A stretch of DNA of 64,000 nucleotides from Bacteroidota bacterium (GCA_027621555.1 JAQCBJ010000001.1:1-64000); one strand, 5' to 3'; shown: positions 26,465 to 35,202, counted from the stretch's first letter. Numbers and translations are program-made. Notes: generated from the sequence alone by a model not told the origin.

Positions 26465-27805
26465 TCAAGCTGCGCTGCTCGGAACCAACAAATTCGATGC
26501 CGCTGCCAAGAACAGGCTCAGCCCTGCGAGAACCATGGTTTGGACAACGTCTCCATCAAAGAACAACTCGTTGAGCCAAACGATGCCGCCGAGGGCCGCG
26601 ACGATTTGGGGCAACACGATGAACATGTTGAACACCCCCATACCGATGCCCATTTTTGAAGCTGGTACCGATCCCGACAGCATGGCATAGGGCATGCTCA
26701 AAATGCTTCCCCAAGCCACGCCTACACATGCAAAACTCACGTTAAGCCACGCTGACGATTCCGGCGTCCACCAAGACATCGAGACAAACCCCACCCCGCC
26801 TACAGCCAAACTCAACAAATGCGTCCAACGACGATTGAGATTCCGACGAGCGGTCCACACGGACAGCAACAGAGCAAACGCCATGCTGCTCAAGCCGTAC
26901 ATTCCCATCGAACTTGAAACGACATTGGCCGCTTGTTCAAAAGCCGACCGTTTCAGATCGTAGTCCACAGCGCCATCGACAGGCATAGGGGCTTGAAACA
27001 CCGCCTCGGTGAGTGCAGGGGTTGCAAAAGACCACATGGTGAAAAAGGCGAACCAGCTGAAGAATTGGACTACGCCAAGTTTGGCCATCACCGTTGGCAT
27101 TGAAGTGACAAAATTCAGGATCTCCTTGAGCCCCGAGGCTTCTTCGTTGGTCTCAACAGGGCCCGACTCTGAAGCCAACGCTTCGGGCGGATCTTCCGTC
27201 GTCGTGAACACCGTCACCAAGATGCTGCCCATGAACACGAGAGCACCAATGGCAAAGGACATGTAGACACTGTCAGGAAGCTCTCCGGCAGCAGCTTCGT
27301 TGGACACCCCGAGTTGCGTCACAAACCAAGGCAAGTTGGAAGCAACCCACGTGCCTATTCCGATGATGAGGGTTTGCATCACGAACCCATAATTGCGCTG
27401 GCTCTCCGGCAGCTTGTCCGCCACCAAGGCCCGGAAAGGCTCCATGCTCACGTTGATGCTCGCGTCGAGCACCCAAAGAAAACCCGCGGCCATCCAAAGC
27501 TCGCTGCTGTAGGGCACGAAAAACAAGGCAATGGAGCTCAAAATGGCGCCAATCAGAAAAAATGGACGGCGTCTCCCCCACCGTGGATGCCACGTGCGGT
27601 CGCTGAGGTAACCGATGATGGGCTGAACAATCAACCCCGTCAACGGGGCGGCAATCCACAGCATGGGAATCTCATCCTTGCCCGCTCCCAGCGTTTGGAA
27701 AATGCGAGACATGTTGCCCCCTTGAAGGGCAAAACCAAACTGGATGCCCATGAAGCCAAAGCTCATGTTCCAGATTTCCCAAAATCCAAGTTTTCTCTTT
27801 TCCAT
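26465..27805 (-). CDS. MFS sugar transporter, SLC45/maltose-permease-like
   Basis: The protein has 446 residues and 12 predicted membrane helices. Signature segments are WNMSFGFMGIQFGFALQGGNMSRIFQ at the N terminus (residues 12-37), LTGLIVQPIIGYLSDRTW, and WGRRRPFFLIGA in the loop between helices 2 and 3, as in the SLC45/sucrose-maltose type of the GPH/MFS transporters. It should carry a disaccharide or oligosaccharide with protons across the inner membrane. Its neighbours are two secreted repeat proteins, one with glucan-binding-like modules. A TATCTTGC box lies about 40 bases upstream of the ATG. Confidence 0.88.
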   Translation of the reverse strand: MEKRKLGFWEIWNMSFGFMGIQFGFALQGGNMSRIFQTLGAGKDEIPMLWIAAPLTGLIVQPIIGYLSDRTWHPRWGRRRPFFLIGAILSSIALFFVPYSSELWMAAGFLWVLDASINVSMEPFRALVADKLPESQRNYGFVMQTLIIGIGTWVASNLPWFVTQLGVSNEAAAGELPDSVYMSFAIGALVFMGSILVTVFTTTEDPPEALASESGPVETNEEASGLKEILNFVTSMPTVMAKLGVVQFFSWFAFFTMWSFATPALTEAVFQAPMPVDGAVDYDLKRSAFEQAANVVSSSMGMYGLSSMAFALLLSVWTARRNLNRRWTHLLSLAVGGVGFVSMSWWTPESSAWLNVSFACVGVAWGSILSMPYAMLSGSVPASKMGIGMGVFNMFIVLPQIVAALGGIVWLNELFFDGDVVQTMVLAGLSLFLAAASNLLVPSSAA

Positions 27806-27882
27806 GATCGTCTGAGGTGTTCAGGCTGCCCTAAGGTTCGTGTGCAAGATACACTAACCTCCATGTGCATGGATTGCGGCAT

Positions 27883-27913
27883 AAAAAAAGCGCCGGCACG
27901 AGGCCGGCGCTTT
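27883..27913 (-). terminator. intrinsic terminator after the second secreted repeat protein gene
   Basis: AGCGCCGGC / GCCGGCGCT hairpin followed on the minus strand by seven T. It lies about 33 bases beyond the stop at 27946. Confidence 0.9.
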
Positions 27914-27945
27914 CGGATCATTTCTGCTCTGAAGTCAATCTTGAA

Positions 27946-30054
27946 TTAGAGGTCGGCGCATGCCTGGCCGAAGGCCACGAGGAATTCGAGCAAATCGCCA
28001 GAGCCAATTTCGCCGTTGCCATCCGCATCAAACGGACAAGCACCGCCCGTGCCGCAGGGCTCGAACACGCATGAACCGTCGTCGTTGTTCGCGAAGGCAA
28101 TGTAGTTCTCAGCCGTAGCGTCGGTGCAACCCGAGAAGATGCAAGAGCCGTCTTCCGCTGTGTTCACCGCGTCGTAGTTGTCCGCACCTGGGTACGTGCA
28201 ACCCGCGGCCACACAGGAGCCGTCGTCGTTGTTGGCCTCAGGGTTGTAGTTCTCCGCGTTGGGGTTGGTGCAACCGCTGATGATGCAAGAACCGTCGTCG
28301 TTGTTGGCCGCAGGGTCGTAGTTGTCAGCAATGGGGTTGGTGCAACCACTGATGATGCAAGATCCGTCGTCGTTGTTGGCCGCAGGATCGTAGTTGTCAG
28401 CCGCAGGGTTGGTGCAACCGCTGATGATGCAAGATCCGTCGTCGTTGTTGGCCTCAGGGTTGTAGTTGTCCGCTGCAGGGTTGGTGCAACCGCTGATGAT
28501 GCAAGAACCGTCGTCAATGATGGCCGTGGCGTCGTAGTTGTCCGCCGCAGGGTTCGTGCAACCAGAACACGTGCTGTTGTCACCTCCACAAACGCCGCAA
28601 GCGTCGAGGTTCAAGCATGAACCGTCGTCTTCCGTAGCGTTGATGTTGAAGTTGCAGGCCGCGTTGTCCGTGCAACCCAACACTTCGAGCTCGTCGCACA
28701 CGCCGTCGCCGTCCGTGTCGTTGATGCAACCGTCGCAATCGTAGAATTCAGCGGGGAACACACAGTCCGCGTCGCCTTCAGCAGCGGGATCGTAGTTGCA
28801 CGCCAAGGGGTCGTTGCAACCCGCACCCGCCACGGGGAAGGTCAAAGTCATGCCTGACGCGTAGAACGAATCCTGGTTGGCATCCCGGAACTGAAGGTTG
28901 ATGAGCGCGTTGGTCGTGCCGGACGTCGTCACCTGACCAAGAAGCACTCGGCCGTTGACGGGGTTTCCTTGGCCGTTTGCACCTGGAACCACGAAGACTG
29001 AACCCCCGATGAAGGTGTTCACCACGAAGTCTCCACCGTTGTTCCAATCCTCGAAAGAGGTCAAGGCTTGGTCAAAGGCTTGGTTCAAGCCGTCTGCATC
29101 GCCAGGAGCAGCGCCGATGGTCCACCACGTGTCGTATTCCACGGTAGGGAACGCTCCGAAGAACAAGGGGTTGACCTGCCCCCCAAAATCACTTCCCACA
29201 GCATCCTGGTAGAATGGGGCGTCGCCAATGAGGCTCCACACTTCGGTATCCGTACCATACATGGCGGTCACTTCGGCATCAGGCGTCGAGAAGTTGGCGT
29301 AGATGCGGTAGGTGCTTTCGCCGGTACCAAGGGGATCTGCAGAAACGAGGTCATACGAGAGACCTGTGCAGAGACCTCCGCCGTACGTGCACGAACCGTC
29401 TTCTTCGTTGGCAGCAGGGTTGTAGTTATCCGCCGCAGGGTTGGTGCAACCAGGAACGGGTACTTCTGGGAACACAATGGTCACGCCTTCGTTTTGGAAC
29501 GTGGCGGTTGTCTCGTCGTCCCACTGGAAATTCATGGTCAAGTTGACCACGCCATCCGTCGTGAACTGGCCGATCAACACGCGGCCGTCTGTGCCTGCTT
29601 CGGCATCCGCGCTTTGGTTGGGCAGCAAAAACCACGAACCACCGATGAAGGTGTCAATCGTGAATCCGCCACCCGCTTCAAACGCTGCGAAATAGGTGTC
29701 CATGCCGACTTGTTGAACGTCGCTTGTTCCGTTGGAATCTGCAGAGCCAATGGTGAACCAGCTGTCGTACTGAAGCGACGGAAACGCTCCGAAAAACGCA
29801 GGGTTGATGGTCTGAGCAAGCACGGCGCCAACAGGGTCTTGGTAGAACGACGTGGAAACGCCCACAACCATGGGTGCAGTTTCAAGGGCGTAAACAGCCA
29901 CCAACTCGTCGGTGGGGTTGTCGAACGTGGCGTAAACGCGATACGTGGTTCCATTGGCCGTTTCAGCCACGGTTTCGTACTCCATGCCAACAAAATTGGC
30001 AAGAGCCATGCTCGAGGCAAACGCCATCAAAGCTGCAGTAAATAGATGCTTCAT
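27946..30054 (-). CDS. secreted protein: duplicated unknown domain, 24-residue repeats, dockerin-like C terminus
   Basis: The protein has 702 residues. The start at 30054 (MKHLFTAALMAFASSMALA) gives a signal peptide. Two copies of an unrecognised domain of about 190 residues follow (about 20-205 and 230-420). Each has YRVYATF or YRIYANF, FFGAFPS plus YDSW or YDTWW, FIGGSWF/FIGGSVF and GRVLIGQ/GRVLLGQ. After a GCNDPLACNYDP unit and a DTDGDGVCDELEV loop come seven 24-residue repeats (GCTNPAADNYNPEANNDDGS type). The end, CPFDADGNGEIGSGDLLEFL, resembles the tail of the CBM-like protein and not a T9SS domain. Function unknown; surface or extracellular location likely. Confidence 0.78.
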   Translation of the reverse strand: MKHLFTAALMAFASSMALANFVGMEYETVAETANGTTYRVYATFDNPTDELVAVYALETAPMVVGVSTSFYQDPVGAVLAQTINPAFFGAFPSLQYDSWFTIGSADSNGTSDVQQVGMDTYFAAFEAGGGFTIDTFIGGSWFLLPNQSADAEAGTDGRVLIGQFTTDGVVNLTMNFQWDDETTATFQNEGVTIVFPEVPVPGCTNPAADNYNPAANEEDGSCTYGGGLCTGLSYDLVSADPLGTGESTYRIYANFSTPDAEVTAMYGTDTEVWSLIGDAPFYQDAVGSDFGGQVNPLFFGAFPTVEYDTWWTIGAAPGDADGLNQAFDQALTSFEDWNNGGDFVVNTFIGGSVFVVPGANGQGNPVNGRVLLGQVTTSGTTNALINLQFRDANQDSFYASGMTLTFPVAGAGCNDPLACNYDPAAEGDADCVFPAEFYDCDGCINDTDGDGVCDELEVLGCTDNAACNFNINATEDDGSCLNLDACGVCGGDNSTCSGCTNPAADNYDATAIIDDGSCIISGCTNPAADNYNPEANNDDGSCIISGCTNPAADNYDPAANNDDGSCIISGCTNPIADNYDPAANNDDGSCIISGCTNPNAENYNPEANNDDGSCVAAGCTYPGADNYDAVNTAEDGSCIFSGCTDATAENYIAFANNDDGSCVFEPCGTGGACPFDADGNGEIGSGDLLEFLVAFGQACADL
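28063..28570 (-). repeat. seven tandem 72-base coding repeats
   Basis: The pattern GTGCAACC(x)CTGATGATGCAAG recurs with an exact 72-base period at about 28194, 28266, 28338, 28410, 28482 and 28554, plus a diverged copy near 28122. Each encodes GCTNPxADNYxPxANNDDGS plus a short linker. The middle copies are almost identical in DNA, so copy number may vary between strains. Confidence 0.88.
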
Positions 30055-30208
30055 CGGAAACAATTTGGAGGGCATAGCCCGGTTCAAGATTTGACTTTTG
30101 TCGTTTGTAAATCGCTTTTCAGCGACACTCATAGGCCACTAATCTACGAAAAGCGACACGAAGTCGTTGGCAGAACCCCCGAAAAAGCAACCCGAAAAAT
30201 CGCCTCCC

Positions 30209-31792
30209 TTACTCTCGGAGGCGTTCAACAAGTGCTGTGGTGGACGCATCGTGAGCTCCAACCTGCTGTTCGCCATTCAATTCAGGAAGCAGCGCATTGG
30301 CCATCGCCTTGCCCAACTCCACGCCCCATTGATCGAAGCTCGCAATCCCCCACAACACGCCTTGGACAAAAATCCGGTGTTCGTGGAGGGCCACCAACAT
30401 CCCCAAAGCCTTGGGCGTCAAACGGTCGAAAAGCATGAACGTGGAAGGACGGTTGCCTTCGAAAGCGCGATGAGGTTCCCCTTCAGGCGCCTTCTTTCCC
30501 TGCAGCAGAGCTTCCGCTTGCGCGAGGGCATTGGCCAAGAGCATGCGATGCATGTCGTGGTAGCGACTCGTCGGTTTCGCGAAGGCGACGAAATCCACGG
30601 GATGAATTTCTGTGCCCTGGTGCAACAGCTGGAAAAACGCGTGTTGGCTGTTGGTTCCAGGTTCTCCCCACACCACGGCTCCCGTGTTCCAGGACACGTG
30701 TTCGCCGTCGCGGGCAATGTTCTTGCCGTTGCTTTCCATGTCCGCTTGCTGCAGGTAGGCCGGCAAGCGGTTCAAATCCTCCGCGTAGGGCAAGACGACA
30801 TGGGAGCGGAAGCCCAGGCAATTTTGGTTCCAGTGGCCGAGCAATGCCAGTTGAACCGGAATGTTTTGGGCCAAATCCGCGGTCTGAACGTGTTGATCCA
30901 CCACGCGAGCGCCGCTGAGGAATTCCTCAAATCGGTCTCGGCCCACGGACAACGCGATGCAGATGCCTACGGGTCCCCACATCGAGTACCGTCCACCGAC
31001 CCAATTCTCGAATCCAAACGTCTGGCTCCCTGAGACGCCAAAGGCCTCAGTGGCCTCGGTGTTCGTGGAAACGGCGACGAGCTGACGAGACAGCTCCCCT
31101 CCTCCTCGTTCGAGCCAAGCCTTGGCGAGGCGCGCGTTGGCCATGGTTTCCTGGGTGGTGAACGTCTTGCTGACGATGACAAGCATGGTGCTCTTGGGGT
31201 CCAAATCCTCGAGCACAGACTCCAGGTGCGCCCCGTCGACGTTGCTCACGAAATGACAGGTTGGGCCGTTGCCGAATTGGCGCAAAGCCCTGACCGCCAT
31301 CGCCGGCCCCAAGTCAGATCCGCCAATGCCGATGTTGACGACGTCTGTGATTTGACCTTCGCGATGCCACTCGTGCACGCGATCCACAAAAGCGAGCATG
31401 CGCTCGCGCACCTCCAACACCTCCTTCAGCACGTCTTGCCCGTCCACCTCAAAGCAATCACCGGGAGCAGCACGCATGGCCATGTGCAACACGGCACGGT
31501 CTTCTGTGGTGTTCAAGCGCTCTCCACCGAACAAATCCCCAATGGCCCCTCGAACGTGCGCTTCTTCAGCCAACGCGAGCAAGGCCGACTGGGTTTCCGT
31601 GTCCAGGCGTTGTTTGGACATGTCGACGTAGAGCCCCTCCAATTCGAAAGACAGCTCTTGAACGCGGTGAGGGTTGCTCTGAAACGCCTTGCGAACATCC
31701 ATGGACTTCTTGGCCGAAGCCAACACCTCAAGCTCCCTCTGAGCGGGAGAATCGGACAACCGAAACGGCCGCCAAACGCGACGTTCTGACAT
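30209..31792 (-). CDS. pgi: glucose-6-phosphate isomerase
   Basis: The protein has 527 residues, slightly short of the 550 usual for bacterial Pgi. Signatures include NIGIGGSDLGPAMAVRALR (phosphate binding), the SKTFTTQETMANA serine/threonine loop, NWVGGRYSMWGPVG, and the Glu/His region with GEPGTNSQHAFFQLLHQG and QGVLWGIASFDQWGVELGK. It interconverts glucose 6-phosphate and fructose 6-phosphate. The ATG lies three bases after the fba stop codon, so fba and pgi form one unit. No obvious terminator was found directly after the gene. Confidence 0.95.
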   Translation of the reverse strand: MSERRVWRPFRLSDSPAQRELEVLASAKKSMDVRKAFQSNPHRVQELSFELEGLYVDMSKQRLDTETQSALLALAEEAHVRGAIGDLFGGERLNTTEDRAVLHMAMRAAPGDCFEVDGQDVLKEVLEVRERMLAFVDRVHEWHREGQITDVVNIGIGGSDLGPAMAVRALRQFGNGPTCHFVSNVDGAHLESVLEDLDPKSTMLVIVSKTFTTQETMANARLAKAWLERGGGELSRQLVAVSTNTEATEAFGVSGSQTFGFENWVGGRYSMWGPVGICIALSVGRDRFEEFLSGARVVDQHVQTADLAQNIPVQLALLGHWNQNCLGFRSHVVLPYAEDLNRLPAYLQQADMESNGKNIARDGEHVSWNTGAVVWGEPGTNSQHAFFQLLHQGTEIHPVDFVAFAKPTSRYHDMHRMLLANALAQAEALLQGKKAPEGEPHRAFEGNRPSTFMLFDRLTPKALGMLVALHEHRIFVQGVLWGIASFDQWGVELGKAMANALLPELNGEQQVGAHDASTTALVERLRE

Positions 31793-31795
31793 GGC

Positions 31796-32866
31796 TTACT
31801 TGGCTTGGCTTCCCGTCGCGTTCAAATCGGCGAACGCCTGCGTCAGGCGCGCCACGAAGGCATCCTCGCCCTTTCGCAACCACACCCTCGGGTCGTAGTG
31901 CTTCTTGTTGGGCACGTCGTCGCCTTCGGGGTTGCCGATTTGGGCCCCGAGGTATTCTTGTTTGGCTTGGACGTAGTCCCGCACGCCAGACAAGAATGCC
32001 CACTGCATGTCCGTGTCGATGTTCATCTTGATCACGCCGTAACCGATGGCCTCTCGAATCTCCTCCAAGCTCGAACCGCTGCCCCCGTGAAAAACAAATT
32101 CCACAGGCTGCGAGTCGGTGCCGAATTCGGTTTCAATGTGCTTTTGGCAATCGTCCAAAATGCTGGGGCGCAGCTCGACGTTGCCCGGCTTGTACACGCC
32201 GTGAACGTTCCCAAACGCCGCCGCAATCGTGAAGTTGGGGGAAATGGCGCGCAGCACCCGGTACGCCTCCGCAACCTCTTCAGGTTGCGTGTACAGACGG
32301 CTGCTGTCCACGTCCGTGTTGTCCACGCCGTCCTCTTCGCCTCCCGTCACTCCGAGCTCAATCTCCAGATGCATGTCGATGGCCGCCATGCGCTTCAAGT
32401 ATGCCGCGCACGTGTCCAAGTTTTCCGTCAAGCTCTCTTCGCTCAGATCGATCATGTGCGAACTGAACAAAGGCTTCCCCGTCTCGGCAAAGTGCTTTTC
32501 GCCGGCCTCGAGAAGGCCATCCACCCAAGGCAACAATTTCCGAGCGCAGTGGTCGGTATGAAGGATGACCGAAACCCCGTAAGCTTCAGCCAACGTTCGA
32601 ACGTGATGTGCCCCAGCGACCGCCCCAAGCACAGCCGAACCCTCATTCGCCAACGACAACGACTTGCCTGCATTGAACTTCGCACCCCCATTTGAAAACT
32701 GGATGATGACGGGCGAATTGACGGCCTTGGCCGTTTCCATGACAGCGTTGATGCTGTTGCTTCCTATGACGTTGACCGCTGGTAAGGCATAGCGGTGCTT
32801 TTTGGCGTGGGCCCAAACGTCTGACACTTGGGTTCCGGTGAGGACTCCGGCGGGAAATTGACTCAT
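31796..32866 (-). CDS. fba: class II fructose-bisphosphate aldolase
   Basis: The protein has 356 residues. The start MSQFPAGVLTGTQ is chosen since class II aldolases begin this way; a longer frame to 32902 adds residues across the promoter. Zinc and substrate motifs include HTDHCARKLLPW (Asp and His), HLEIELGVTGGEEDGVD, VHGVYKPGN and FVFHGGSGSS, with NIDTDMQWAF at the second substrate site. It is the long (type A) class II form. Reaction: fructose 1,6-bisphosphate to dihydroxyacetone phosphate and glyceraldehyde 3-phosphate. It is followed directly by pgi. Confidence 0.95.
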   Translation of the reverse strand: MSQFPAGVLTGTQVSDVWAHAKKHRYALPAVNVIGSNSINAVMETAKAVNSPVIIQFSNGGAKFNAGKSLSLANEGSAVLGAVAGAHHVRTLAEAYGVSVILHTDHCARKLLPWVDGLLEAGEKHFAETGKPLFSSHMIDLSEESLTENLDTCAAYLKRMAAIDMHLEIELGVTGGEEDGVDNTDVDSSRLYTQPEEVAEAYRVLRAISPNFTIAAAFGNVHGVYKPGNVELRPSILDDCQKHIETEFGTDSQPVEFVFHGGSGSSLEEIREAIGYGVIKMNIDTDMQWAFLSGVRDYVQAKQEYLGAQIGNPEGDDVPNKKHYDPRVWLRKGEDAFVARLTQAFADLNATGSQAK

Positions 32867-32886
32867 GCGATTGGTTGATTTGGGCG

Positions 32887-32894
32887 CAAAATTA
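32887..32894 (-). promoter_or_regulatory. -7 box TAATTTTG for the fba-pgi unit
   Basis: Exact TAnnTTTG on the minus strand, 20 bases before the fba ATG. A short leader is predicted. Confidence 0.6.
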
Positions 32895-32934
32895 GCCCGC
32901 ACAACAACGCCCTCCTAACGACGCAAGGACCAAA

Positions 32935-33426
32935 TCACGGCCGCTGCGGAAGCAACTTTAAACTTTGCGACGCCATTTCAGCCTCTGGCGTCCCTGGGTG
33001 CAATGCGATGACGCGCTCGTACGCCCGCTTCGCGAGGTCGGCATCCCGCAGATGCACGTCGTGGATGAAGGCCACCAAAAAAGCGCATCGCGCCCGCAGT
33101 TCGTACTGCGGATAGCCGTCGTGCAAGTCTTGGAGTTGCAAGACCGCTTGTTCATGCTTCCCCGCCGAAATCAACAAATCGGCACGCCGAAACAACCCTT
33201 CCGGGACGAACGGGTGATCCGGCTGTTCGCGCGCCAAATCAGCATAAGACACCATGAGTTGCCGCCGAACATCGTCACGCAGTGAATCCCCCACGAACGC
33301 CTCTTTTTCGAGGGACTGGATTCTTTCGAATGTATTCTTAACGGGGCCCTCGCACGCCAAGGCCAACGTCAAAATTGACGCAAGCCAAACCCACGAAACC
33401 GAGCCAGACTTCCGGATGTCAGCCAC
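32935..33426 (-). CDS. lipoprotein with TPR-like repeats
   Basis: The protein has 163 residues. A GTG start at 33426 overlaps the def stop by eight bases (GTGGCTGA), giving a lipoprotein signal peptide with lipobox LALAC followed by EGPVKN. The rest is helical with TPR-like hairpins, for example FVPEGLFRRADLLISAGKHE, then ALHPGTPEAEMASQSLKLL near the end. Similar small TPR lipoproteins in Bacteroidota act in outer-membrane assembly or as scaffolds, but no specific role can be assigned. It is translationally coupled to def. Confidence 0.7.
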   Translation of the reverse strand: MADIRKSGSVSWVWLASILTLALACEGPVKNTFERIQSLEKEAFVGDSLRDDVRRQLMVSYADLAREQPDHPFVPEGLFRRADLLISAGKHEQAVLQLQDLHDGYPQYELRARCAFLVAFIHDVHLRDADLAKRAYERVIALHPGTPEAEMASQSLKLLPQRP

Positions 33427-33997
33427 GTTTTTTGGTCTTGGGAAACCGCATCTTGTAGTCCACGGGGATCTTGCCCAAGCCGATGTCCCGCAATTTGCCA
33501 TGCAACAACATGCGCTTCGCGGCCGGAATGTGATCTGGAATCATTTTGCCATCTAGGTGGTCGTTTTCATGCTGCACGATGCGGGCGGCCAAACCATCGA
33601 GGTGCTCTTCCACCAGATTCCACTCCTCGTCGTAATACTCCACCCCGATGCGCACTGGCCGTGTCACAGGTTCCCGAATGCCAGGAATGCTCAAGCATCC
33701 TTCTTCCATGGCCTCCTCCTCATCCGACAAATCGAAAAGGACCGGGTTGATCATCACCCGTTTGAATCCCTTGCATCCCGGGTCACCGTCTTCCCCTTCA
33801 CCAAACGGAGAACCGTCCGCCACGAACATCCGAATCGACAGCCCAATTTGCGGCGCCGCCAAACCCACGCCGTCCGCTTCATACATCGTCTCCCACATGT
33901 CGGCAATCAAGGCCGCCAACTCGGGGTGGTTGGACTCCAATTCTTGCGCTTCCTTTTTCAACACGGGATCGCCGTAAGCCACAATTGGTCGAATCAT
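33419..33997 (-). CDS. def: peptide deformylase
   Basis: The protein has 192 residues. All three signature motifs are present: GVGLAAPQIG, EEGCLSIPG with the metal-binding Cys, and QHENDHLDG with the two metal-binding His residues and catalytic Glu. It removes the formyl group from new polypeptides. ATG 33997 gives the usual N terminus (MIRPIVAYGDPVL), and a -7 box stands four bases upstream. Upstream it is divergent from ribBA with only 46 bases between the starts. Confidence 0.96.
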   Translation of the reverse strand: MIRPIVAYGDPVLKKEAQELESNHPELAALIADMWETMYEADGVGLAAPQIGLSIRMFVADGSPFGEGEDGDPGCKGFKRVMINPVLFDLSDEEEAMEEGCLSIPGIREPVTRPVRIGVEYYDEEWNLVEEHLDGLAARIVQHENDHLDGKMIPDHIPAAKRMLLHGKLRDIGLGKIPVDYKMRFPKTKKRG

Positions 33998-34001
33998 GCC
34001 A

Positions 34002-34037
34002 CAAAGATAGCCGCAGCCTTGTCCCACCCTACCTTTG
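34002..34037. promoter_or_regulatory. divergent promoter pair between def and ribB
   Basis: Minus-strand TATCTTTG (34002-34009) ends four bases before the def ATG. Plus-strand TACCTTTG (34030-34037) ends six bases before ATG 34044. Both match TAnnTTTG exactly. Each -33 region must overlap the other promoter, so the two genes may compete for polymerase. Confidence 0.7.
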
Positions 34038-34043
34038 CGGTCC

Positions 34044-35168
34044 ATGTCGCAACTGAATTCCATCCCGGAAGCCATCGAGGCCATCCAACAAGGCCAAATC
34101 ATCATCGTCGTCGACGACGAAGACCGAGAAAACGAGGGGGACTTTCTCATCGCCGCCCGGCACGCCACTCCGGATGTCGTCAATTTCATGGCCACCCATG
34201 GGCGTGGCTTGATTTGCGCGCCCCTTCTTGAATCCCGATGCGATGAATTGGGTTTGGGCCTGATGGTCGAATCCAACAACGCCGCATACGAAACTCCGTT
34301 TACAGTGTCTGTGGACCTTCTCGGCCATGGATGCACCACAGGGATATCTGCCAGCGACCGTTCCAAGACCATTCAAGCGCTGATCAATCCCCAAACGCGA
34401 CCCGAAGAATTGGGAAAACCAGGCCACATTTTCCCCCTTCGCGCGAAACCAGGGGGTGTGCTTCGTCGACCTGGCCACACGGAAGCTGCCGTGGACTTTT
34501 CCCGGCTTGCAGGCTTCGAGCCCGCCGGTGTGATTGTCGAAATCATGAACGAGGACGGCACCATGGCGCGCCTGCCACAACTCGTGGACTTGGCGAACAA
34601 ACACGGCATGAAACTCGTTTCCATCGCGGACTTGATTGCGTACCGCTTGGAGCACGAGAGCCTGATCGAGCGCACGGCCGAAGTGGAACTGAATACGGAA
34701 TTTGGCACGTTTCGAGCCATCAGCTTTCGACAAACAACCAATGACGTCGATCATTTGGCCCTCGTGATGGGAGAATGGGAGGCCGACGAGTCTGTGCCCG
34801 TCAGGGTCCACGCCTCGAGCATGGTCGCAGACATTTTTCAGGTCAGCGACTTTGGAAAAGGCCCCGAGCTTCATGCCGCCCTGAAACAAATCCAGCAGGC
34901 CGGAAAAGGCGCCGTGGTGTTCTTGAACAAAACCAGGCATGGAGGTGGGCTGGCCGACGAACTGAACGCCTACGCCGAAATGAAGCAAGCCCAACAACGG
35001 GGCAACTTCCCTCAACTCGACTCCAAAGACCGAGGCATTGGCGCGCAAATCCTGCGAAGCATCGGCATTCGCCGCATCACCCTGTTGAGCAACTCAAGCC
35101 AGCGCACCGGAGACGTGGGTTACGGCCTCACGGTGAGCGCCATTGAACCCATTCATGGTTCACTCTGA
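34044..35168 (+). CDS. ribB: 3,4-dihydroxy-2-butanone-4-phosphate synthase with degenerate GTP cyclohydrolase II domain
   Basis: The protein has 374 residues. Residues 1-200 are a complete RibB domain: VVDDEDRENEGDF (metal binding), THGRGLICAPL, TVSVDL, GCTTGISASDRSKTI and GHTEAAVDF. It forms 3,4-dihydroxy-2-butanone 4-phosphate from ribulose 5-phosphate. Residues 205-374 align with GTP cyclohydrolase II, but the zinc-binding cysteines are absent (HASSMVADIFQVSDFG where HSECLTGDVFGSLRCDCG is expected) and RQEGRGIG is NKTRHGGG. LRSIGIRRITLLSNSSQ keeps only the fold signature. So the RibA half is probably inactive and structural or regulatory. Start 34044 is set by the promoter; an in-frame TTG at 34035 lies inside it. 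Confidence 0.9.
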   Translation: MSQLNSIPEAIEAIQQGQIIIVVDDEDRENEGDFLIAARHATPDVVNFMATHGRGLICAPLLESRCDELGLGLMVESNNAAYETPFTVSVDLLGHGCTTGISASDRSKTIQALINPQTRPEELGKPGHIFPLRAKPGGVLRRPGHTEAAVDFSRLAGFEPAGVIVEIMNEDGTMARLPQLVDLANKHGMKLVSIADLIAYRLEHESLIERTAEVELNTEFGTFRAISFRQTTNDVDHLALVMGEWEADESVPVRVHASSMVADIFQVSDFGKGPELHAALKQIQQAGKGAVVFLNKTRHGGGLADELNAYAEMKQAQQRGNFPQLDSKDRGIGAQILRSIGIRRITLLSNSSQRTGDVGYGLTVSAIEPIHGSL

Positions 35169-35202
35169 GAGCCGTCAATGACGGCAAACCCCGACGCTTG
35201 GA

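Noticed and set aside
28063-28570. Regularly spaced repeats suggestive of a CRISPR array
   Set aside because: The 72-base period is contiguous without unique spacers, is in frame with one protein, and encodes conserved GCTNPxADNY units.
30765-30790. GGTTCAAATCC resembling a tRNA T-arm
   Set aside because: It is within the conserved coding sequence of pgi on the opposite strand, and no cloverleaf can be built around it.
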